DNA from: a virus
Virus record (IMG/VR): IMGVR_UViG_3300031963_000751
Span: 1-27,717 of that record
DNA length: 27,717 bases
Strand: one strand, 5' to 3'
Below the pieces are notes generated by a model. It ran no database searches, had not been told where the DNA came from, and saw only the letters and a list, made by a program, of their open reading frames with translations. The stretch's first letter is position 1. Every line of letters starts with the position of its first letter. Shown piece after piece: positions 15,599-22,526 of this stretch. The position numbers were made by a program, and so were the translations under genes.

Positions 15599-16477
15599 TC
15601 AATTATGTTTTCCCAGTTTAATGATCTTCTGCAAATATTTACCATAGTCCGACTTAATATACTTGTTTGCCGCTTCTTGAAGTTGGTATTCTGTAATCCA
15701 AGCATTACGATATGCAACCTCTTCAGGGCAAGCAATCATTGTTCCAGTTCGTCTTTGAATTGAACCAACAAAGGTTGATGCCTCTGCAAGTGATTCAAAC
15801 GTACCAGTATCAATCCAAGCAATACCACGATTCAAATATTCAACTTTACAATCGTGATCTTTCATATAAAGATTATTAATGTCTGTGATTTCAAGTTCAC
15901 CGCGAGCAGACGGTTTGATTTGCCACGCATAATCTACGACTTTATTGTCATAGAAATATAGACCAGTTACAGCATAGTTTGTTGGCGCAACGGCTGGTTT
16001 CTCGAGAATTGCTTTTGGATCACCATGCTCATCAAGTTCAAGAACGCCGAAACGTTCTGGGTCTTGTACATGATATGCGAACAAAGTGCAACCTGTATTG
16101 TTCTTTGCGTAATTGAAACGGTTGATCAAATCATTACCGTAAAAAATATTGTCACCAAGAACAAGAGCAACATCATTCTTACCAATCCAATCTTGAGCGA
16201 GACGGAAGCACTCGGCAATTCCGTTTGGCTTTTCTTGAATCATGTAATCAATTTTCAAACCCCACTGCGAACCATCTTTCAACAAACGTTTGAATTGTTC
16301 GCTATCATTTGGTGAGTTGATGATTAAAATATCGCGAATTCCCGCTAACATCAAAGTCACAAGAGGATAATAAACCAATGGCTTATCATAAACTGGTAGC
16401 AATTGTTTCGATGTCACTTCAGTACATGGATACAAACGAGTACCCATACCACCTGATAGAATAATCCCTTTACGCAT
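15599..16477 (-). CDS. rmlA: Glucose-1-phosphate thymidylyltransferase RmlA
   Basis: A 292-residue protein, the family's normal length. It makes dTDP-glucose from dTTP and glucose-1-phosphate, the entry step to dTDP-6-deoxysugars. Visible signatures are GGMGTRLYP (9-17), the nucleotide-binding loop, KQLLPVYDKP (24-33), and VLGDNIFYG with the metal-binding Asp. IVK-type and EKP segments of the family are also present. Its start overlaps the end of rmlB by 8 nt, and GGAG precedes it, so the two are co-translated. Assignment is strong. Confidence 0.95.
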   Translation of the reverse strand: MRKGIILSGGMGTRLYPCTEVTSKQLLPVYDKPLVYYPLVTLMLAGIRDILIINSPNDSEQFKRLLKDGSQWGLKIDYMIQEKPNGIAECFRLAQDWIGKNDVALVLGDNIFYGNDLINRFNYAKNNTGCTLFAYHVQDPERFGVLELDEHGDPKAILEKPAVAPTNYAVTGLYFYDNKVVDYAWQIKPSARGELEITDINNLYMKDHDCKVEYLNRGIAWIDTGTFESLAEASTFVGSIQRRTGTMIACPEEVAYRNAWITEYQLQEAANKYIKSDYGKYLQKIIKLGKHN

Positions 16478-17420
16478 TATAATACTCCAAAGTTTTAATT
16501 AAGCCATCATTAATATTCGTTTTTGCTTGCCAACCCAAGTCATGAGCAATTTTACTCGCATCCATTGAGTATCTAAAATCATGACCTTTACGATCAGGAA
16601 CAAAATTAATCCAGTTTTGATACATGTGAACTGGCTTACCCATCAGATCAAGGATGAGTGTAATCATATCAAGATTACTCATCTCAACGCCACCACCGAT
16701 GTTATAACGCTCACCTGACTTAAAGTTTTGACCAATAGTCAGCAATGCATCGCAGTGATCTTCAACAAACAACCAGTCGCGAACATTTTGACCTGTGCCA
16801 TAAACTGGAATTGGTGTATTGTTCTTAATGTGACGAATCACAGTTGGAATGAATTTTTCTGAGTGTTGTCGCGGACCGTAGTTATTTGAGCAATTTGTCA
16901 CAACTGCTTCAATGTTATGCGTGTTTACATAAGCGCGAACTAAATGATCGCTGGCTGCTTTGGTTGCAGAATACGGATTGCGTGGATTGTATGGTGTATT
17001 TTCTGTGAACGCTGGATCATCATGACCCAAACTACCATATACTTCATCAGTAGAAACGTGAACTAATTTCCCTCCGTACTTTTTGATACACTTGAGGATA
17101 TTGTGAGTTCCGTTAATATTTGTATCCAAGAAAACGTCGTCGCCGCGAATGGAATTATCCACATGAGATTCAGCAGCAAAATGGAAAGTAATATGCGGTT
17201 CGTAATCATGATACAAACTCTCCAAATGTCCGAAGTTGCGAATGTCGCAACGTTTGAGTTTGAGTCGCCAATCGTTCCAATAACCGTCTAAATTGCTTTC
17301 GTTTGCCGCATATGAACAATTGTCAATAACGATGATCTCATCTTCAGGATACTTTTTCAGATGAGAGATTACGAAATTAGAACCAATAAAACCCAAACCG
17401 CCAGTCACAAATGTAGTCAT
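16470..17420 (-). CDS. rmlB: dTDP-glucose 4,6-dehydratase RmlB
   Basis: A 316-residue extended SDR that converts dTDP-glucose to dTDP-4-keto-6-deoxyglucose. It shows TGGLGFIG (6-13) for NAD binding, the catalytic triad region STDEVYG (Thr124, Asp125, Glu126) and YSATK (150-154). All key residues are intact, although the protein is somewhat shorter than typical bacterial RmlB (about 350). GGGTGA precedes the ATG. It is the first gene of the sugar group and is followed by rmlA and an RmlD-like gene. The product may serve host surface modification, virion glycosylation or DNA modification; the sequence does not decide between them. Confidence 0.95.
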   Translation of the reverse strand: MTTFVTGGLGFIGSNFVISHLKKYPEDEIIVIDNCSYAANESNLDGYWNDWRLKLKRCDIRNFGHLESLYHDYEPHITFHFAAESHVDNSIRGDDVFLDTNINGTHNILKCIKKYGGKLVHVSTDEVYGSLGHDDPAFTENTPYNPRNPYSATKAASDHLVRAYVNTHNIEAVVTNCSNNYGPRQHSEKFIPTVIRHIKNNTPIPVYGTGQNVRDWLFVEDHCDALLTIGQNFKSGERYNIGGGVEMSNLDMITLILDLMGKPVHMYQNWINFVPDRKGHDFRYSMDASKIAHDLGWQAKTNINDGLIKTLEYYNA

Positions 17421-17443
17421 AATTCACCCAAGTTATAATTAAA

Positions 17444-18706
17444 TCATGCTGATGTAGCAATCAACGAAGTTAGGAGTTTTCCTTTTTCTATATAGTTTCT
17501 AATATAGGTAGACCCATCAGGTTTACCTTCTGCTTTCACACGCACTTCCAAAAATGATTCTTCATCTTTGTCTTCAATAATCATTCTTGGTTTACCGCTG
17601 GAGTCAATAATCTTTACTTTCAAATCCAAATTTTGAATTGCGCCCATCACTTTACCGAAATCATAAACTTTAGCAGCACCACCAGCAAGTTGAACCAAAG
17701 TTACATTTTCTTCACCGCTTGTTGCAAACTTTTGTATACCACTACCCAAATTGTTTAACAAAGTCGTTTTAGTTCTTTTGTTTTTTAGCATAGTGTTCAT
17801 TTTGTTTGACACATAATCATATACTAGATACACAGCCTTTTCAACTTTTTTCTTCTTTAAAAGGTTAGTGTAATCGTCTTCCAATTCTGAAACATCAATA
17901 CCTGCAAGTTTATTCCAAAGTGTAATTTGTTTTTCAAACTCAGAACCGCCAACCTGACCGAACTGTTTAACATCATCTGCTTTTAGAGAGATATTAACGT
18001 TTGTTGCTTTACCATCGACCTTAACTTTCACGTCAACCTTTGTGCCTTTCTGGTCACCGACGCCATCACTGATTACATCAATTACATTTTCTTGATTGTT
18101 TTCGTAAAGTAGTTTAGACCATTTCGTTATGGTTTGACCGTTTGCGTATTTTGCTGCCGCATCAAAAAGATCACTGTACGAGTCCCATGAACTTTGATCT
18201 AAAAAGAATTTCATATTGGATTCAGCAAGCGACAAATAGAATTGAACTGTATCTTTGATTTTGGGATTCTTATTTGGTGATGGGAATGATTTTTCTACAA
18301 CCTTACCATTTTTAGTTGAAAGGGAGGAAATGATTTCCTTTACTTTACTTGAGTCAATCGGTTGATTCTTATTTACAAATCGAGCAGCAATTGCTGCGGC
18401 AAGAATACCTTCAGCAATGTCGCCTTTGTTACCCTTGTCTTTAGGTTTATCAATAGCACCAATAGCAACCAAACCGCTAGTTGTTTCTAGGATCAAATCT
18501 AAGGCTGCTCTTTCTGTACTGGATGATGATGCAAGTTGCGAGTACTTTTTCAATACTTGCTTGTTTTTATCGTTATTTTTTATAATGACAGTTTTGATGC
18601 CCGCTTTTATGCCAGTTCTACTATTCATAGAAGAACCAACAACACTTAAAAGACCAGCAGTGTATTTGGCTAACTGTCCTTTACTTGTAGTTCTTAATTG
18701 CGCCAT
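17444..18706 (-). CDS. Hypothetical protein with possible nuclease signature
   Basis: A 420-residue protein. A GDIAEG segment (95-100, Glu99) lies in a helical region. A later beta-hairpin region has VDVKV (D225) followed by NISLKADD (238-245, Lys242) and Gln248. The spaced acidic residue, then xLK and Gln, is suggestive of a PD-(D/E)xK nuclease core, but the usual second acid is Ser240, so the match is weak. The rest is Lys/Ser/Asn-rich with no other motif. It is coupled by TAATG to the upstream HExxH protein. It may instead be a virion protein. Confidence 0.55.
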   Translation of the reverse strand: MAQLRTTSKGQLAKYTAGLLSVVGSSMNSRTGIKAGIKTVIIKNNDKNKQVLKKYSQLASSSSTERAALDLILETTSGLVAIGAIDKPKDKGNKGDIAEGILAAAIAARFVNKNQPIDSSKVKEIISSLSTKNGKVVEKSFPSPNKNPKIKDTVQFYLSLAESNMKFFLDQSSWDSYSDLFDAAAKYANGQTITKWSKLLYENNQENVIDVISDGVGDQKGTKVDVKVKVDGKATNVNISLKADDVKQFGQVGGSEFEKQITLWNKLAGIDVSELEDDYTNLLKKKKVEKAVYLVYDYVSNKMNTMLKNKRTKTTLLNNLGSGIQKFATSGEENVTLVQLAGGAAKVYDFGKVMGAIQNLDLKVKIIDSSGKPRMIIEDKDEESFLEVRVKAEGKPDGSTYIRNYIEKGKLLTSLIATSA

Positions 18707-19089
18707 TACTCATAAATTTTAGGATTTTGCTTCCCATAATTCCTCATTATAACACCAGCAACGCTATTTGCTTCATTCTCAAAGTCACTGCCAGTTTCGC
18801 CAGCATTTCGGGTTAAAATTCCCTTCAAGTTTTGCTGATGATGAACCATTTCGTGAGCCAAAGTGCGAAGCACGTCAGCTAGGTGACGACCACCTGTATT
18901 TAAATAGATTTTCTTTTCGCTTGGACTATACCCACCGAAACTTTTGTTTTCAATTGCAACGTTTTTGTCTGGGATCAACTCAAGTGCAGGCATTTCTTCA
19001 AGTTGCAGGAAGTCGCGAACATAGTTCATAAAGTCATCTATGTGCTCGGTCTTTTCTTCTTCCTTCAGGTACTGTTTGAACTTCAACAT
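18706..19089 (-). CDS. Small HExxH zinc metallopeptidase-like protein
   Basis: A 127-residue protein with TLAHEMVHHQQ (77-86), a classic HExxH zinc site with catalytic Glu80, and a downstream DFENEANSVAG (102-112) that could supply the third ligand. This arrangement fits a minimal zincin. The N-terminal ten residues, MLKFKQYLKE, match the T4 capsid-targeting pattern (aromatic at 4 and 7, hydrophobic at 8, Glu at 10). The start overlaps the preceding gene by 56 nt; an internal ATG at 19029 would avoid this but would lose the decamer. The substrate is unknown: cell wall, host protein or virion protein. Confidence 0.75.
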   Translation of the reverse strand: MLKFKQYLKEEEKTEHIDDFMNYVRDFLQLEEMPALELIPDKNVAIENKSFGGYSPSEKKIYLNTGGRHLADVLRTLAHEMVHHQQNLKGILTRNAGETGSDFENEANSVAGVIMRNYGKQNPKIYE

Positions 19090-19696
19090 TGAGTTTATAA
19101 ACCTTTTTTAAGAATTTTTTCCAAACTTTAGGATCGGCAGTACGAAAGTGCATACGATACATAAAGATCGCTTCGCTTTCTCGCCAACCTATTTTATGGG
19201 CTGCTCTTAATTTATTTATATTCAATCTTTCGGCTTGAGTTTCGTATGCATGAGCGTCCAATTCGTCTGGATTCCCATAATACATCGCCTTCAATTTATG
19301 CTGTTTTGGTTTAGGTTTATACTCTTTCTGTATGAGCCAATGACGCCCTCTTTGCTGATGTTTATGGCGATACTCATGATGAATAGCCCGAACAATCTTT
19401 ATCGCTAGGTTTTTAGCGCCCTTTTGAGTTATGATCGCCTTTTTAACTTCTTTTGGAAAGTTTAATTGAATGTATATGTGTTCGGGGATAATATCCCGTA
19501 TTCGATAACAATAATGACCGTTTACAATTACATTATGATCTGGATAGTATTCTTCGTCAAATCGACCTGAAGAAAAACAAACAATGTACTTCTTAAAGGC
19601 AGCATTTAACTCGCGGATCATAGAGGGAATATGCTTTTCGCCGACCCAATTTTCGGCAAGAGCAAAAACCTTCTTTTCGATCCGCTCTAACTTCAT
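19034..19696 (-). CDS. HEYRH-motif metallopeptidase-like protein
   Basis: A 220-residue basic protein containing IHHEYRHKHQ (105-114), with HEYRH at 107-111 fitting HExxH. Downstream NPDELDAHAYE (142-152) could supply a third metal ligand. The combination resembles an uncharacterised T4-like phage family. Its ATG overlaps the gp41 stop as ATGA, so it is translationally coupled to the helicase. Whether it is an active protease or a structural metal site cannot be told. It directly precedes a second HExxH gene, but the two proteins share no evident similarity beyond the motif. Confidence 0.65.
   Translation of the reverse strand: MKLERIEKKVFALAENWVGEKHIPSMIRELNAAFKKYIVCFSSGRFDEEYYPDHNVIVNGHYCYRIRDIIPEHIYIQLNFPKEVKKAIITQKGAKNLAIKIVRAIHHEYRHKHQQRGRHWLIQKEYKPKPKQHKLKAMYYGNPDELDAHAYETQAERLNINKLRAAHKIGWRESEAIFMYRMHFRTADPKVWKKFLKKVYKLNVEVQTVPEGRRKDRAHR
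19213..19220 (-). promoter_or_regulatory. Exact TATAAATA inside the HEYRH gene
   Basis: The minus strand has an exact T4 late core TATAAATA, followed by AATTAAG. It lies 124 nt before the ATG at 19089, near the boundary between replication genes and the downstream block. It is inside a coding region and in AT-rich sequence, so chance is a real alternative. Confidence 0.35.
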
Positions 19697-21078
19697 ACCT
19701 TGATGCCGCTAAACTTGTTCTTTGGTTTCTCGTATGACCCGCCGCGATCTAACTCTTGCCCAGAGTCAGCCAAGGTAGTTTGAGCAGCAGCCTCTACGTC
19801 GTATAGTTTCATCTTGGAACGATCAACTCCCACAACGAACCTTTTATTTAGGGTCGGGTCGTTATAACGATTCTTCAACTGCTTCACCATAATGTGATTC
19901 AGTTTTTCTAATTCCTCAGAAGTGATAAGCGCAAACATAAAGTCAGCCGTCGCAGGGAGACCGAACGACTCTGAAGTATCTTCCAAGCCAGGATCGGTAT
20001 TGGTATAACCTGAACGAGTCGTTTGAGTAGCCGAAACGATCGGAACCTTAAACTCAACTGCCAAGCCGCGAAGTTCCTCGGCGATGGCTTTAATGTAAGA
20101 ATACGAGTTTACGTTAGCGCCATGTTTCAGACGAGCAGAGGCGCAAATATTCAAATAGTCGATGAATACGATATCTGGCTTGAAGTTCTTTTTGATTGCC
20201 AATTCATTCAACAGAGTACGGAAGTGAATAGAACCTGCCGATGCCGTCGGGTATTCTTTAATGATCAACTTACCCTTGATGTTCTCTTTAATACGAGAGA
20301 TCTTTCTTTCGTAAGTATCTTTCGGAAGATTGGCAAGGTCATCAAGTTTGACGTTAAGAAGATTCGCGTCAATGCGCTCGGCGATTTTTTCTTCAGCCAT
20401 TTCAAGGGTAATGTATAGAACGTTATAGTTCTGACTCAACGCACCTGCTGCCACATGGCACATGAACAAAGACTTACCGACACCTGTACCAGCAAGTGCA
20501 ATATTCAAAGTCTTGGTTGGCAATCCACCCTTTGTAATGCGATTGAAGAAGTCAAGATCAAACGGAATGCGCTTTTCAACTTGATGATAAAAGTCAAATC
20601 GCTTTGACGCATCTTCAATATAGTCGTGACCGATATTAGGATCGAAGGATACTGAAAGCGCATCTGAAAGAATTTTAGGAATTGCGCCTTTAGTCTTGTC
20701 GCTCTTTTCATCAAGAATATGAATAGACTCAAGAATAGCATTATGAAGTGCTTTCTCTTGACAAAACTTTTCGGTCAGTTCAATAAGCCATTCAAGTTTA
20801 CTTGAGTCATCACTCGCTTGAAGATTATCAATCAATTCATTTGATTGACGGAAATCTTCTTCGAATAAATTATCTCTCTGCGTAAGAGAGATATTGATGG
20901 CTTCAAACGAAGGAAGATTATTATACTTTAGAACATAACTCTGAACTTCTTCAAAAACGATCTTTTCAATTCTTTCTTGAAAGTACTCGCTTTTTAGAAA
21001 CGGAAGGGTTTTTCTTACGAACTGCTCGTTTTTGAACAGGTTCTTCAATATAATCTGTTCGATCTTCGTCAAATTCAT
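19693..21078 (-). CDS. 41: Replicative DNA helicase gp41 (DnaB-like)
   Basis: A 461-residue hexameric helicase of the DnaB/T4 gp41 type that unwinds DNA at the fork and works with the primase. The Walker A motif is AGTGVGKS (196-203). Later LYITLEMAEEKIAERI fits the family's motif region, and VFIDYLNI the Walker B region. SATQTTRSG fits the sensor region. The order pol (43), uvsX, 41 matches marine T4-like phages. The start is supported by GGGGAG 8 nt upstream and lies inside the 3' end of the preceding gene. The stop overlaps the next gene by ATGA. Confidence 0.93.
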   Translation of the reverse strand: MNLTKIEQIILKNLFKNEQFVRKTLPFLKSEYFQERIEKIVFEEVQSYVLKYNNLPSFEAINISLTQRDNLFEEDFRQSNELIDNLQASDDSSKLEWLIELTEKFCQEKALHNAILESIHILDEKSDKTKGAIPKILSDALSVSFDPNIGHDYIEDASKRFDFYHQVEKRIPFDLDFFNRITKGGLPTKTLNIALAGTGVGKSLFMCHVAAGALSQNYNVLYITLEMAEEKIAERIDANLLNVKLDDLANLPKDTYERKISRIKENIKGKLIIKEYPTASAGSIHFRTLLNELAIKKNFKPDIVFIDYLNICASARLKHGANVNSYSYIKAIAEELRGLAVEFKVPIVSATQTTRSGYTNTDPGLEDTSESFGLPATADFMFALITSEELEKLNHIMVKQLKNRYNDPTLNKRFVVGVDRSKMKLYDVEAAAQTTLADSGQELDRGGSYEKPKNKFSGIKV

Positions 21079-21466
21079 TATCTACTCCCCTCAACTCTTG
21101 TTCTAAAGATTTCATTCTGTCGTCGGCTGCCTTAATTGCATCTTCAAGAACAACCAATAAAATGTCACCAGTTATTTTATTAAATCCTTCATCAAGAGTC
21201 AAGTCGCGTTTAAATTTACTGGGCTGTTGAATAACATCAACATCAAAAGTGGCTTTCGCTGAACCGTCTGGTAAAGTCTCACCAACTTTAATTGCGCCAA
21301 TAGAGAATACAACATCTTTGTACTTACCTTTAAGAATTTTAAAGGCAGCGACATGATTTTCATTTTGATATAGTTTATCGTCAGAGTAGATTTCATAAAA
21401 TCTTCCTCTACGATATTTGTAATCGCGATACCACGTATTGAATTTGTCACGAAGATTATTCAGCAT
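20966..21466 (-). CDS. Small conserved protein overlapping gp41
   Basis: A 166-residue protein starting MLNNLRDKFNTWYRDYKYRRG. The middle (about 30-90) is beta-prone and carries VVFSIGAIKVGETLPDG. The end is basic (KKRVLSRKN). I do not recognise a family. An upstream in-frame ATG (21487) exists, but this one has AAGGA nearby. It overlaps the uvsX 3' end by 11 nt and its own last 113 nt overlap the gp41 start in another frame. The position between uvsX and 41 suggests a role in replication or recombination. Confidence 0.7.
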   Translation of the reverse strand: MLNNLRDKFNTWYRDYKYRRGRFYEIYSDDKLYQNENHVAAFKILKGKYKDVVFSIGAIKVGETLPDGSAKATFDVDVIQQPSKFKRDLTLDEGFNKITGDILLVVLEDAIKAADDRMKSLEQELRGVDNEFDEDRTDYIEEPVQKRAVRKKNPSVSKKRVLSRKN

Positions 21467-22514
21467 CTTCCTGTTCCTTAACAACATCTAGGTTGCCAGC
21501 AACTGCTGAACTGAATTGATAGTTTTTACGAATCCATTCCTTAAAGGCATCATCAGCAAGAATGCTATCCCAGAATTCAGGACATTCGGTGTCAGCCAAA
21601 CGCCACTTCTTCGCATCAACTTCACCAGTGCCAGTATTGACCTTTGCGTACCAACCGACATTTGGCTTGGTGACGTGACCAGATTCTAGAGCCATTTCAA
21701 GAAGACCGCTATACTTGCTAATGCCACCGTCAAAACGAACAGTAACAGGAATCTTTGCCTTCTCTCTAACATATCGAGACTTTTCAACATTAATAATAAA
21801 ATTGTACCCAATGAGATCTTGTCCATCTTTTTCCTGCTGGCGTCCGAGAATATAAATGTTATCAGCCGAGTAATAGGAACCTGTTCCGCCACCGACGATG
21901 TCTTTTGGATACAAACCGATTTCCTTATAGGTGTGGTTGACTACAACCATCGGAATGTCCTTCAAGGTGAGGTGTGGGGTCACCATACGGAACAGGGATT
22001 TTATTTGCTTTGCGCGACTCATATCAGCAACTGACTTCTGATCTAGCGCGTCCTCAACTTCTTTCTTAGAAGCAAGGTTGCCGATAGAATCGATGACGAT
22101 CATAACACGTTCGCCGCGCTCGATCTGAGTCAACTGCTGCATAATATCAAACTTCAATTGTTCAACATCCGTAATCGGAGTGTGAACAACGCGATCAGTG
22201 TCGATACCAAACGAAGTGAAATAGTTTTGCGGAGTACCGAACTCTGAATCATAGAAAAGAACAACTGAATCGGGATACTTATCTTGGTATGCCTTTACCA
22301 TCAAAAGACTGAATGCAGTTTTGAAGTGCTTTGAAGGACCAGCCCACATGGTGAGACCAGGAGTGAAACCACCATCAAGGTCGCCAGAGAACGCAACGTT
22401 CACGACTGGAATCTTTGTTTGAATCATGTCCTTTGCAGCAAAGAACTTGGAACGAGCAAGAATTGCAGAATCCTTAATCGTCGAATTTTTCTTAATCTTA
22501 TCAAGTAAACTCAT
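21456..22514 (-). CDS. uvsX: RecA-like recombinase UvsX
   Basis: A 352-residue RecA-family strand-exchange protein. The Walker A region is GPSKHFKT (59-66), the divergent P-loop of T4-like UvsX. VIDSIGNLAS fits Walker B, and a DNA-binding loop region follows (VVNHTYKEIGLYPKDIVGGG). UvsX with UvsY and gp32 drives recombination-dependent replication. It follows the polymerase gene, and AAGGAGAGA precedes the ATG. The C-terminus is acidic (VVKEQEDAE), as in other UvsX proteins. Assignment is strong. Confidence 0.95.
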   Translation of the reverse strand: MSLLDKIKKNSTIKDSAILARSKFFAAKDMIQTKIPVVNVAFSGDLDGGFTPGLTMWAGPSKHFKTAFSLLMVKAYQDKYPDSVVLFYDSEFGTPQNYFTSFGIDTDRVVHTPITDVEQLKFDIMQQLTQIERGERVMIVIDSIGNLASKKEVEDALDQKSVADMSRAKQIKSLFRMVTPHLTLKDIPMVVVNHTYKEIGLYPKDIVGGGTGSYYSADNIYILGRQQEKDGQDLIGYNFIINVEKSRYVREKAKIPVTVRFDGGISKYSGLLEMALESGHVTKPNVGWYAKVNTGTGEVDAKKWRLADTECPEFWDSILADDAFKEWIRKNYQFSSAVAGNLDVVKEQEDAE

Positions 22515-22526
22515 TTGTATCTCTCC

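Noticed and set aside
19845-19851. CTAAATA inside gp41 as a promoter
   Set aside because: It lies about 150 nt from the next start, inside a coding region, and a 7-mer is expected by chance in AT-rich sequence of this length.
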